Shown here in pieces: positions 1 to 12,312 of a stretch of DNA of 64,000 nt; position 1 is the stretch's first letter; the number at the start of each line of letters is the position of its first letter. The notes beneath the pieces are model-generated. The model was given only the letters and a program-made list of their open reading frames with translations, ran no database searches and was not told where the DNA came from. A program made the translations under genes and the position numbers. The DNA is taken from assembly GCF_947623445.1 (NCBI RefSeq), contig NC_135240.1, positions 19,902,001-19,966,000 on the forward strand, given 5' to 3'. This DNA comes from Clavelina lepadiformis (Eukaryota > Chordata > Ascidiacea > Aplousobranchia > Clavelinidae).

Positions 1-201
1 AGATCTCAAATCTGCCGAGGTCAAATTGAGTCAATTCAAATGCTCACTTGGCAAGCCATTAAAAATATGACTCAAGTTAATGAATTGGCTCAATTTATCA
101 CAACTCTCATACATGTACAAAGCTTTAGCTTGAGACTAAATCCCTTCACCTTTTAACTTATTTTGTGTTCCACTTTTGTAAATTTACATCTGTATTTGTA
201 G

Positions 202-3200
202 CTTCCTGTATCACTATTTTGGATGAAACAATAGTGAGAAAGCACCCGTCCTCTAATCAAGTCAAACAACTTCGTCAGATTTTACCTACTTGCCTTATAC
301 TACAACATTTTGTCACTAGCCAGGTTACGATTTACTTTTAAGTATTTATTTTAATATTTTGATTATTTCTAAATAGACATTTATTTTTTGCAACACGATT
401 ATTTGAATCGTTAAAGCTTAACCTAACTATTTTGGACTTGTAGGTTTTTAGGTCACAAGTTGTAGCATCTGATTTCATCATACAACTTGGCCTTCTTTTA
501 TCTCATGCCATATTGTTCTTGAAAAAGTCTCCACAGTCATCTGCAATCACTTCATCTGTTGGAGAGGAAATTATTAGAAAATTTGTGAGAGTTATTATAA
601 TCTTGTGTATTATTTTAGGTTTCATTGTTATATTATCTATTGTTGTTGGCAGTGGATAATGATTAATTGCAAGATGAAGAACGAATTTTTTTAAAGTAAA
701 GAAAGTTTACCAAAAAAGTTTAATGTATCAAGTTTATTTGTATTTTGCTGATAAATTGTGGTAATATTTTGCCAGGTTGACACGGTACTTGCAATTGTTG
801 AATGCTTATCGCAGCATCCACTTGTACTGACTCAGCATGCCGACTCGTCTATGAACTCATTAGTACCTCATCTTATTATGTTGCTTGGGGTATACGGAAG
901 TATGTTTGTTTCTCTTAATAAACTACAATTTTGTAGTTACTTAACATCCTAATTAATGATTTTTTGCGTCATAACGCCATTGCTATTGATATAATTTTAG
1001 ATACTGATTCACAAGCAATCTGTGTAAAACTCTTAAGTGATGTCCTTGGAACCCTTCTTCACTTTAGAGCCATTAACATTGAGCAATCAATACCAGAGAG
1101 TCCTCTGCAAACTCCACCAAGTCGTGGAAGCTCTCTCTCATCAAGACACTCTCGTTTCAGGTAACTCAACGTGTTTTAATCAAACTGGAGTACAATTTTT
1201 AGATATTAGTACAAATCATTTACCTAATATCAGTGGTAACTTAGCATGCTAGGATGAAACTACTTCTCACGTTGAATTGCTATATTTAGACCAAGGCCTG
1301 ACATCCCTGATGAATATGGAATTCAGGAAATAATAACAATAAACTTGATCCCCGAGTTCCAATCGTTCCTCACTGCACGTAATCCCCTACCTACACATGG
1401 AATAAGACTTTTGGGTATCTTGTTAGAACATTGGCCAAGGTATGGAAAAATGCTATAAAAACCACATTTTGAATAAGGCGTCGTAGTATCAAGTTAATCT
1501 GATCTATAGCAATGTTATATGATTTATATTTTTAGTTTGACAACATCTTTATTCTCCCATGGCTTGGTCCCAGTTTTACTAAGTCTCTTTGAAAAGCTTC
1601 AGTTATCCTCACAGTCTTACGCAGCAGGATTGATCATGGTTCTCAGTTATTTTATACAAACGGACAATGAGAACATTGCAAAGAAGATGTATGAAAATGG
1701 TAAGTTTTTGTGAAGCCTTTTTGGAAAATTCCTTGCTATAGTGGTAATTATAAACCTCCTGATATCTGGTTTTATTAACAAGTTTATATGCACAGGACTT
1801 ATTGACTATGTCAGTTCTTACCTTATAAAAGTCCATGGTCAATATGGAACAATACAGGGAGGTTTAGCAGATGACAACTTAAATATTGATGCTGAATCAT
1901 TATCAGAGGAACTTGGCCAGATGCTAGGCTTGCTAAAGTCTATGCTCGATCGAGTTACAATATATGTAAAGCAAGCTTTACAGGTTGGTTGTAGTCAAGA
2001 ATATCTTTTTGCGGGGGAGATTAGTGTTTTGGCAGGAAATAGGTCATTGATAGGACTTGGCATTTTGAGATAACTCATGTGACCTTAAGTTAAGATAGGG
2101 TAAGGTAATTAATGAACTAAAATATGTCTCTATTATTAATAAAAGGATGGGCTATTTTCATAATTTATCAAGGTTTATAGAAGCAAATAATTAATACACT
2201 GGGATAAATATAAAACAGACTTGGCAAATGGTAAGCAACTTGATAAAGTGCATTGTGTGATGTCAGCAAACTTTATTAAATAAATGAAATTAACTTGACT
2301 CGAAATGTTTTAGGTTACAGCTTTGGATCACATTGTGTTAATTTTTTTGGAAATGTCACATGTTACATGACGTAATTGTGTTTAAATAAGTGCAATGTGG
2401 GTCTTCTAAAAAGAACCCAAGAGCTTTATGTAATAATAACTATACGGAGTAACGTATAGCCCTATTTAATTATATTATGCTTGAAGTGCGAATAGTACTA
2501 GGGAATATTGTGCTTGGATCATGTGCAATTGAACGTATCATATATAGATACAAGTTTCAACGTAAAACAATAGCATTTAAAAACGCATTAAAATTAGTTA
2601 ATACATATCGCCGTGTCATTTCTTGCAAGCATAAAACACAGCCTAAGAATTGTTTTTTCTAGGAAGCTTAACGCTATAACGTGCATCTTTCAGACTCAAA
2701 ATTCAACTTCAGCTTCAACTAACAGTGCGAGGAGCTTAAAGGCTCAAACAGAAAATGCTGAACAGCTTTTGATTATTCATAAGCCTTTGACGGAACTGCA
2801 AGGGCTGTGTGTCCAGCTTCTAAGCGCCGAGCAGGAAGTAAGATAACCAAGTTTTCCACTTTCGAATCGTTCACTGATGATACATTTTTGCCTTTTGGTC
2901 GAGTTTTATCACTTGTTCGGCCGTATGAAATTGATTCCAACTACTTATACTTAATAACTTAAGCCGTTGCTACTATCTGTTTGTTACACTTTTGGATCTG
3001 GAAAACGATGTTTAGCAAACTGTTTAATTTCAGCTGGCTGACCAAGCTTTGGGATGTTTATCCATGATGGTTCAATTGTATGGTGGCGATCACCCGGATA
3101 CCATGAAACCAGACAATATGAATTGCCTTGCACATGTACTTTCCAATTCGACACCAAAAACTCAGCGTATTATTTTGAAAGTATTGACATATGAAAGTAT

Positions 3201-3482
3201 TCTTTTGAAAGTATACACATTTGAAACACTAACGTCTTTGTTATTTCCTCCGCACGAAATAGTATTCAGGTTATTTTAATTATGCCTTGTTTTTTTCAGT
3301 TAATCAGGCGCGTGATCACTTTGAACAAGAATCACAGTGAGAAGTTAGCTTCACCTGCAGGAAGGTTTCTTGTGAATAGCGTCGAATCAGTATTAAGTAA
3401 AGCAGAGAAGCGCGCTGATTCATCTGTTTCCACTCTTTCAAATGAAATTCTTCGCTGTATTTTCCCTTCTACGGACAAGTGA
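202..3482 (+). CDS. ULK4: ULK4 (unc-51-like kinase 4), C-terminal HEAT/ARM repeat half; 5' part lies off the window
   Basis: Ten exons: 202-323, 444-584, 776-899, 1001-1160, 1290-1439, 1536-1699, 1796-1983, 2694-2837, 3034-3180, 3300-3482. They join in frame to 506 codons ending in TGA. The product lines up with the C-terminal armadillo/HEAT region of vertebrate ULK4: RKHPSSNQVKQL, VFRSQVV, the MMVQLYGGDHPDT block and the final LIRRVITLNKNHSEKL block all have close ULK4 counterparts in the same order. ULK4 is known as a pseudokinase linked to cilia and neuronal development. The kinase domain is upstream of this window and is not seen. Helical repeats dominate what is visible. All introns are GT-AG. 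Identification is from remembered family sequence, not a search, but the agreement is extensive. Confidence 0.9.
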
Positions 3483-4018
3483 GACCTACACAAAGAACCT
3501 GCTGGTTGTTCGCCTTTTTGTTAAAGTTGCCTTGTTTTGATGTTGAGCATGTGCCATTTTATCGCTGCGTTACTTATAAAAGCAAGTTTGTTTCTGGATA
3601 TGCATACTTCCTATCATTTTATATTTTCTTGTGTGCTTGTCTAATTTTAATTAACTGTGATGTTTGGTGTGTTTGCTCCAATCGCAATGTACACTGTATT
3701 TTTAGTTTTTGTATGTATTCGTTATGATAAACTCACGATGCTTGGAATGATATTTTGATCACATCGTTTTTTTAGAGAGCAAGATCAAAAATGATAAAGG
3801 CACACATAGATAAATAAGACCACACTGTTACACAACTTCAGTGGAGCAGACAAATTAGAATACAGTGTAATGAAACAGCAAGCACATGATTATTCTTTAC
3901 ACTTTTAGCACCCAACTCGTATACACTCACTGGAGACACGTTTAGTTAATTGCTTATCGTTTACTTCAGTGTATTCTCGATGCACAAACATCTTTAAGCG
4001 GCGTTATGGTAAAAATAG
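3483..4018. other. ULK4 3' flank, no gene seen
   Basis: Holds the presumed ULK4 3' untranslated region and spacer. An open frame follows the stop for about 80 codons but shows no family resemblance and is probably chance. Confidence 0.5.
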
Positions 4019-4215
4019 TGTAGCTTTCACCATCCTGTCCGCTAGACAGCGGCAGGACACCACGTTTTGAGACGTCTCTCCGCGTCAAGTTATGCCTGTG
4101 CTTTGGTTCATGTTATTTACCAATAACATAATACCAAGTTAACCGTAGCTGTGGATCAGGAACAGCTTAACAGCACATATATAGGTTATAGCTAAAGTCT
4201 TTTTTGCGCTCTATA
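4019..4215 (+). mobile_element. Partial LTR of the Ty3/gypsy-like element
   Basis: This stretch repeats the start of the LTR at 5386: both begin TGTAGC.TTCACCATC.TG, share the imperfect palindrome GTCCGCTA...AGCGGCAGGAC, and share the GAGACGTCTCTCCGCGTCAA block and the AACAACATATATA-like block. The copy lacks about 75 bp present in the other between the palindrome and GAGACG. The match fades near 4215, so it is a truncated or solo LTR remnant. Confidence 0.7.
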
Positions 4216-4735
4216 CTTTGGTGACCCCGGTAAGATTGAAACAAAACCTTTCATTGGAGTCAGATTAGCAAAGCAACCGTTCAGTTTTGCAGTGTACTGG
4301 AATAATAGACTGAACGATCGTGTTCAGAAGGATGTGCCAGGGAATGTGCAGATTTTGACGTGTTGTGCTACTGTTACCGCCATTTTATCCCAAAATGGGA
4401 ATATTCTTCTTTGCCGCGACAAGTGGCATTCTTTCAACGAAGATCAACATCGCTCCGACGAGGAGTCGCACGGTCAATAGACGTGACGTCGTTTTGTCTG
4501 TTTGGGAAATTTTCAGGCATTGCCCAATCTTTTGAAGCATTGCTTCACGGCAGATTAACACACAGGTGTCGATGCCCAGCTCACACGAAATCAACCTTCT
4601 GAAAAGCATTACCGTATTGTATAGTTTATACTATAATACGGTAACGTACTACGTACACTGTAGTTTTGATGGGTCGCATTTGTCATTAACTTTTCATCGG
4701 TCTGCATAGTATTGCATAATAGGAAATTTGTTTAA

Positions 4736-5095
4736 ACTAGTTCGGTACTTTGGGGGTACTCGGTACCGGTACTGTTTGTCTAAAAGATGCTGCTGCAAAT
4801 GCAATGTTTGCCGCTATTATGCCCCGGTAAAGATTACTCCAGGTCAAAACATATGTGACGTTACTCGCTTGCAATTCTACTTTGGCATTTCTAGATTAAA
4901 AAAGATCAGCAGATGCTAAAATTGGTATTTAAAGGATAATTAAACGTTTTTTTGCAAACATACTTGTTAAAATTATGAAAAAATCACGTGAAAAGTACCG
5001 AGTACCGGGAATGATTGAAATTTCTTGAAAAAAATATTTCGGTACAGAGATTCGGTACTGAAAAAAGTACCGCGGCGCAATAATTTGGCACTATA
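4736..5095. repeat. Interval bounded by inverted GTACTCGGTAC / GTACCGAGTAC repeats
   Basis: GGTACTCGGTACCGG near 4758 is mirrored by AGTACCGAGTACCGGGA near 4998, with further GGTACT/AGTACC runs near 4745 and 5040-5075. The arrangement looks like a small non-autonomous DNA element, but I could not fix its ends or find a target-site duplication. Nothing in it resembles a gene. Confidence 0.4.
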
Positions 5096-5385
5096 CTACC
5101 GCGGTATGGGTATATCCTACTTTGGTTTCCACACGTCGAAAATCGTCGACTAACGATAACTTTCTCTTTACTGTTTCCTGCCTCCCGCTGTGTTTTCATT
5201 ATCTGTGCTCCATTTCCTACTCCTATGTGCTGTCTCTGGAATGAGCTAGCCAAATCGTATGACGTGTTTAACTTTATTGTCTAAATTTTCCCTGTCAGTT
5301 CTGTAGTTTCATTAATTAATTAATTAATTATCTATTGATGCATTGCTTCCCCTCATTGAACTTTTTCGAAGCAAGGTAAGTGTTT

Positions 5386-6625
5386 TGTAGCGTTCACCAT
5401 CTTGTCCGCTAGGTCGCGGCAGGACACCACATTGATTTACCCCAAGAATTTCTGTGGTTTTTCTCTTCATTCCTTGTTCGCTTTTCAAATCAGTCGTTTT
5501 TTGGACAAGGAGGCAAACGGAAGCTGTTTTGAGACGTCTCTCCGCGTCAAGTTAAACCTGTGCTTCGGCACATGTTATTTATCAATAAAACAATATCAAG
5601 TTAGTCGCAGTGGTGTACCAGGAAAACAGCTCAACAACATATATATGTAGCGTAATATCCTTTCTTTGCGCTAAGATAGAACCTTTGGCTATTGTCGTAT
5701 ATAATCATAATGCGAAAATGTTATGCTTTTATGATAATTCAGGTCTATGTCAATTTCATCATTAGTCAACAGCGATGTTTGATACGATAAGAAATCATTT
5801 ACATTGCTGCTCGTTTGTTCGTGAGGAACAAAATTTCTCTCAAGCTTCAGGTGATTTTTATGAGTCATTAATCATTATTCAGTCACCGGAATTAGATGTC
5901 GCGGCATGAGTCTAAATCAAGCAGCCACCGAGTCGTGCTGTCATTTATAGTTCGCAGACCATGTATTTCCTAGAAAGCATTGCGTTTTTGGTAGAAAGAA
6001 CCTTGAGGTATAGCAAGATCTGCAGCTTGCTCGTCTGCGCCACACTCACAAGCTCCAGACTTTGCCATTCCCCATTTTTTCAAAGTTGAGTGGAAAAGAT
6101 GGACACCGTTTTACAGGCGACTAAGCCAAACCGAGGCGATCCTGAGCAGCGAAAGTCCAGTAGTGTGAAGGGTGTCGGTAATGAAACTACAAAGTCTGTG
6201 ATTTCTTGCTACTCAACATTCCATTTATGTTCCGCACAGCGAGCCCCATTGCCTGCGTTTTCGGCTTAGTTCTAGCAGTTGCTTACAGGGCAGGCGGTTC
6301 AACTAGGTGTTTTGATTTTAGTCGTCGGGTTATTTGCTGAGGGAAAAAGCTTCAGTTTAAGCAGATAAGTGGTTCTGTTATGGACTTTGTTCCTCACATG
6401 TTTTGTTGTTACTTATCATCGTGTTTTCGTTTGAAGCGTTTTTACCAATCAGCACCTTTTACGCGTTTGTTAACTATTTTAATCACGTGATTTGGCACCT
6501 TTGTTATATATAAAGATTGTGCGCTTTTTAGAGAAGGGGGAGTCTGAGTCGGCGTCTGGCCGAGACCAATAAAATGTGGCTTTTCGAAGATCATCGGTTT
6601 GTTTCATTAGCGTGATAACGCTACA
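5386..6625 (+). mobile_element. Complete-looking 1,240-bp LTR of a Ty3/gypsy-like retrotransposon
   Basis: The termini are inverted, TGTAGCGTT at the left and AACGCTACA at the right. Inside, near the 3' end, are TATATAAAG at about 6505 and a poly(A) signal AATAAA at 6568-6573, the usual order in an LTR. Reverse-transcriptase-like sequence follows about 165 bp downstream, as expected for a 5' LTR. No matching intact 3' LTR is in the window. Confidence 0.75.
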
Positions 6626-7600
6626 CAGTCTCACAGTTGAAGGTTACTCACAGTTACGTGCAGTTAAAGGTGTCGCGGTTCACCGTAAATGTGAAATTAA
6701 GCCTGGCTACATGAACGAGAAAATAATCGTTACAGTTCCGTTGCCTGAAAAGTGATCTTTGGTTGACGTCTCAAAATTGGGATTCTCCTACGTTTTTCTT
6801 ACCGTTTTGCAGTAACCGTGGGGTAAGACATCCGATACCAACTGTTAATCAGGTCTTACAAAATATGAACCATGTGTTTAGTAAAATGGATATCAAATGG
6901 GCTTATCACCAGATTGAACTGGAGCTTTAATGTAGGAAAATAACAATGTTTATCACACATGAGGGTTCATGTTGTTATGAAATGTTTGATGTTAGTTGTG
7001 CACCTGAGATGTATCAATGTATGACCCTGCAAAGGTAAATCTGTTTTGGCGCGATTACAAGAAAGTGGACTTACCCTGAATCAAAAGAAGTGTCTGTTCA
7101 ACATGTCAGAACTCATCTTTCTAGCACATCTGTTGTAAACTCGATGAATTGGACCATGGGAAAGGATGTGGCAGATGCAAGACCACCAAAAAAATGCAAG
7201 CAAGATAAGAAGCTTCTTGAATCTTCTTAGTTACAAGAATGGAATGGTGAGTTTTCAAGTTGCAGTCATTCGATACTACATGTGTCACACCATTGTGATG
7301 AATAATACTTCTGATCCACTACCTTGATTGGCATTGCTACATGAGGATAATAAATGAGGCTAGATGAGAAGGATCAAGAGATCAAAGTATATTAAGTTTT
7401 TGCTGTTGAACCAACTCCTATTCCATTGAGAACAAGGGAGATTGAACAAGCCTTTGAAGCTGATCAAGAAATGCAGCCGCTGACTGATGCAATGATTGGT
7501 CTAAGGCAGAGTTCAGACTGTACCAACCTGTTCAGAATGAGCTAATGAATATTAACAATTTTTGTACCGAAAAGTTTGCACAGGCATACACTTGTTGTCT
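6626..7600 (+). pseudogene. Ty3/gypsy pol remnant (reverse transcriptase and RNase H-integrase linker pieces)
   Basis: Translated fragments, broken by stops and deletions, carry gypsy hallmarks. RHPIPTV then VFSKMDIKWAYHQIEL near 6825-6930 match RT motifs. GLTLNQKKCLFN near 7069-7100 matches the RT C-terminal block. IPLRTREIEQAFEAD near 7422-7470 matches the linker before the integrase. Large parts of pol, including the YxDD block and the integrase core, are missing, so the element is dead. Confidence 0.75.
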
Positions 7601-8235
7601 GGCATTGATAAAGAAAGTGTACGGTTCTGTAAATCGAGTTACAGTTGCCAACTTCATTCAAAGCCATCTAGCTTGTCTTGAACCATAATGTAATACTGAA
7701 TTACCATTAGGCCTCTGGCAACATCTATCAGCTAATTTAATTTGGCCCTTATCATCGGCTTTTGGGAGATTTTTTCACCAGGAAACTTGTTCTTGATCAT
7801 AAATTAACTGCTTGACGAAATGTGATTAAATCATGTGGCAAAGTGGTTTAAATGGGGGTGCACCCTATTTTCCCGCAAACCTGACTTCACCGTTTATAAC
7901 CAAGTTGTCTAACAAAACCAATGTGTAAAATTGCAAGCAGTCCCTTGTGTTTTCATTTTTATTTTTTAAAGAAGTTTTTATACTTGCTAATCCATGGGTG
8001 TTGCTGAGCTTTCTATATCAAAGCATATTGTCGTCCTGACTCCAAGTAGCCTGTTGCATTTTGCTACAGGTGTTTTTTAAATACTAAACAATGGCAAGAT
8101 ATTAAAAATAAGTTAGTTTACTGATTTTATTGAATTCACTGTTTTCAGATTTTGAGGATTTATGTACACCACATATTGATGTGCTAGTAATCCTGTTAGT
8201 GTTTGCAGGACAAATAGTTTTATTTAATTAAAACC
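7601..8235. other. Spacer and DNAJC27 5' region
   Basis: Contains no recognisable gene. A strong 3' splice acceptor (TGTTAGTGTTTGCAG, ending 8208) lies 27 nt before the DNAJC27 start codon. A second acceptor-like TGTTTTCAG lies near 8149. Confidence 0.5.
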
Positions 8236-10321
8236 ATGTCTGGATCAGTGCACGGAAATATCAACATAAGGAAAGGTTTCCAAAAACGTTTGCGTGTGAA
8301 GATAATTAGTATGGGAAATGCTGAGGTCGGAAAGGTAGGTTGAAATGCTGTCTTCTGGATTTTGTTTCAAGTTAGTGGTTGTCTGGTTTGGATTATATAG
8401 CGGAATATTGTAATATCGTCTCATAATCTGAACTTGGCAGCTGTAATTTGTGTATAACGTTTGTATTTAATTTTGGATATTTTCTTTTTTTATATATTTC
8501 TTTTAGAGCTGCATTATCAAGCGTTATTGTGAACGAAGATTTGTGAGTAAATATCTGCCAACAGTCGGAATTGATTACGGTGTGACCAAGTTAGTTTTGT
8601 GACAATCAGTGGTTTTCATGCTAAGTGTCTCTTTGTCAAAACATTTTTAATCATACTTGTAAATATTACAGGGTTCATGTTAATCAAAAAGAGCTCAAAG
8701 TTAATATATTTGACATGGCAGGACATCCCTATTTTTTTGAAGTTCGGAATGAATTTTACAGAGATACCCAAGGTTGGAACTTGCTTGTGTGGTCTAATGT
8801 ATTTATTTACAACGTTATTAAGCAGATAAAACAAGCAACAGTTTCAATGGTAGTTGGTCTCAATTATTAATGTTTAGCTGCTTTGCTGGTTTTTGATGTA
8901 TGCGATCGACGAAGTTTTGAAAGTCTTGAATCATGGCTGGTAGAAATGAAACAAGAAATGGGAAGAACACAAAATATTGATAATGTTTTGTTTTTTGTTT
9001 GTGCAAACAAGGTATAAAGATTAACATATATATATGTATTAACGATAAAACTGTAAAATTTATTCCTCAGTACCCAAGTGTGTTCTCGTTCACATAGCAC
9101 TTAATTTAAAACAGGCTCTGATTAGTACATGTTGATTGTTAGGGATGGGCTGACCAGGCAAAAGTATTGTTCCATTTTTTTCACAAAGTTTATTATATGT
9201 ATCTGACAATTCTCAATTTGCTACCTACTACCAGCTCAATACATTGTGCACAAGGTATGTGGCCAATTGGGAGTTGCTTTATGCGCTACTAAAGCTGCTA
9301 TGCGTGTTAGAATTCGTTGTTTTGATATGGTACGCATCTACCGTCTATTAGGAAGTGGAAATGTAGGCAAACCATTAAAATGATTGCATCCAGGAAAAAG
9401 ACCTTTAAATCCAGCTGTAAGAAAAGCGAATTCTAATCAGAAGCGATTTGATAAGAATGATTGGTATCATGTGAAAACATCATACAGTCCCGCTGGATTT
9501 TGAGATGTGTAAGTCGAAACCTCAGAAATCAATAAATTCGCATAAATGTTTTTGGTTTGTATTCAACCTGCCCATCCCTGACATATACAGTCTCTATAAA
9601 TTTTTTAACAAAAATCAGGAAACTTGTTGGAATATTTAAACCCTACTTCAGTTGCAAGAAATTGAAATATCACCCACTGACTAACGGTATTCCAACTTCC
9701 TATTGACCTGTTCAGATTGATAAAGTGAAACGCGATGTAAGCACTTTAGAAGGAAGATTATGGGCTGAAAGCAAAGGCTTTCACTACTTTGAAACTTCAG
9801 CTGCAAGTGGGGAAGGAATTAATGAAATGTTTCAAGTAAGCACATGGAACTTGTTTGTAGGCCAGGAATATGCAAATATTGATTCATTTTACAAATTTAC
9901 ATCCATTATATACAATTTTCTTGCTTGCGATTCCTTCTCATCATGATATTAATTCTTTGCAGGATTTGTTTAACAAGTTGGTTGAAATGTCAGAAAATGG
10001 TGGTTGCCCTCCCGTCATCAATACAAATCTCGGCTTTACCAAGGAACAAGCTGATGCGATTCTGAGGATTAGAAATGGGAGAGATAATTACGAAAAACTT
10101 GGAATTCATCACACTGCTACAAGGTATAGGAAGCAAAAAGGCTAAAATGAAATAAAGTATTTTTTCTTATCTTGTGTAACTTTCTGTACAGGGATGAAAT
10201 TAACAGAGCATACAGAAAGCTGGCAGTTTTGCTTCATCCAGACAAAAATGTTGCACCAGGAAGTGAAGATGCATTTAAGATCCTTGTTAATGCAAGAACA
10301 TCTCTTTTACACAATAAATGA
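8236..10321 (+). CDS. DNAJC27: DNAJC27 (RBJ), Rab-like GTPase with C-terminal J domain
   Basis: Seven exons: 8236-8334, 8507-8589, 8672-8772, 8878-9011, 9716-9835, 9963-10123, 10192-10321. They join to 275 codons (the human protein is 273 aa). G1 is GNAEVGKS at residues 27-34. The G2 threonine is in PTVGIDYG. G3 is DMAGHP at 75-80, with His where Ras has Gln, as in other DNAJC27 proteins. G4 is CANKID and G5 is ETSA. After it come EQADAI.RIRNGRD and a J domain with AYRKLAVLLHPDKN, so the HPD motif that stimulates Hsp70 is intact. DNAJC27 is a cytosolic/nuclear GTPase implicated in MEK/ERK signalling. A poly(A) signal AATAAA lies near 10497. Intron 4 (9012-9715) holds a small TIR element. The gene converges on USO1. 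Confidence 0.96.
9141..9580. mobile_element. Small TIR element in DNAJC27 intron 4
   Basis: AGGGATGGGC at 9141-9150 and GCCCATCCCT ending 9579 form terminal inverted repeats (extended form GT[TC]AGGGATGGGC). These resemble hAT-type CAGGGATGGGC ends. No clear 8-bp duplication was found. The interior on + reads about 45 codons from near 9240 before a stop and then about 40 more, without recognisable similarity. It is probably a degenerate non-autonomous element. Confidence 0.5.
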
Positions 10322-12312
10322 CAATGTTGTATATTAATAACCTACTGAGACATCAGTTAAAGTTTTTTTCACTGTAAAATTTATATTTCTTTACCTGTTT
10401 TATATTTTTTTTTGCATTTATGTATGACGCCTTCATAAATAATACCTAACAATCAGTGTTGTACTTTTATGTCTACCAGAGTTATGCTATGAAGTCAATA
10501 AATTTTGTATTTCCAGTTTACCGTTTTGAATAAGCCGATGGAAGTTTATATAGCATTATGAACATTTTGTATTAATGTTGTAGGACACAGGAATGGACTG
10601 TTTATGGAATACCAGTTACTCTATAGGTCATCAATTGCTTAGTAATAATCAGAATTTAACAATATTGAAACCATAACCTCAATACCAGATTTCTGTGAGA
10701 ATTTTAAATAATAGTTGCTGTGTTCCGTGACACTGGTATGTCAATTCGAATCCAGACCGCAGCAGAATTTAGAGGGATTTGTTAATAGCGTGTTTCATTT
10801 GTACTTTCCATATTTTGATTTTTCCCTGTTCAAATGTTTATTTTTGTAAGCTTTAAGTTGAAATTAGTTCTTCAATCGACTTGATTATGGCAATTAGAGT
10901 CGGCATAAATTAGAGGTTGATTGATAAAAACTTAGTGTCTTTATAACACGTCCTGCATTTATTTTGGTGTTTATAACACTGTGCTGCTATCTGGATTTCT
11001 GTGGAATTACAAAATCAAGTAATTGTCTTTCTTTGTTTAATGGGTCTATGGAAATTAATAGCATCTAGCGATGCAACAATTCAAACTTCTATGCTGAATG
11101 GCTGATAATATATTTCAATTTGAAATATTAGTTGTGTTTTCTGTAAGTTGCGTCTCAACAGTTGCATTTTACTTTTGTAGCCTAGACTTGGTAAGTTTCA
11201 ACAGATGATATATGGTATTGCATAATGCCTTTAAAATCAGTCTATAGGGTAGTGTAACCTTGCATTACCCTAAATCTTAACTAGTAGTATGACGAGACAC
11301 TGTGGTAGAAAACCACTGATCTACCTATGTTAATGTAGTTCTGTATCAAATTAGTTAATGGCAGGCAAATACAATGTAATATTTTTCAGATTGTTCAAAT
11401 TGAATTGTATGATGTCATATTCAACATCATCAATAATACTGATATTGTTCAAGTCATTATTATCACTGGAACTTCCATTTCCTTCTGGTTTAGTTTGCTT
11501 CACACTGATGCGACAATAGTAGTAGCTATAGGATTAACGGTTTTACAAAAAGAGACAATAAAATTGCAGCTGACTTACTGTTTCCGTTTTCTTGTTACCG
11601 GTACTTATGGTAGATAGATCTGAATGCCCACTGAGTACCAATTAGAAGAGAAAAACATTCATGTAATAAAAATAGAAGCCGCACAAAACGTTCAAAAATA
11701 AAAAATAGTAGCCGCGGTTTCTATTCAAGAAAATACGGTAAACCCTAAATAGCTGAAATTAGCTTTTCGCACGCCCATTCTCCTAACCTAAATGCTTTTT
11801 TTCAACAACGGGCTGCGAGGCTTGCTTATAGAGAAATGATCACTCCTTAATAATCGTATGTAGTTTTTACAGTAATAACCCACTAAATATTTTCCCCCAT
11901 TCAAATATCATCATGACAAGTTTCAAGAATAGTAACAGTTTATACAATAAATAATTTGACAAATTCAATACAAACACGCCTCACCATAAACAGCAGCTAA
12001 AACTTAAAATTCCAAATATGTGATTCTGCTTCATTTCTGAAAATCAGATTCAGCAGCATGATCCGCTGATTTACAGACAAGAAAGAAAGTTCAATTTACA
12101 AAAATCAGAATTGTACCAAATGGTAAAATCGGCATAAATTGCACTTCCATCTTGCAATAATTAATTAGCAAAAATATCAATCCACATTGCAAACTACAGC
12201 AGCAGTGATTGCATTGCACATATGAAGTTGACAGAATATATCAGTGTTATTAAAATGGCACCTTACATCTCTACAAGCAAATTCTAGTGGCAACTTTGAT
12301 GATTTCATAACT
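10322..12312. other. Convergent intergenic region between DNAJC27 and USO1
   Basis: The left part holds the DNAJC27 3' UTR with AATAAA near 10497. The right part, up to 12312, is likely the 3' UTR of USO1, transcribed leftward. No coding signal or RNA gene was seen. Confidence 0.5.
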
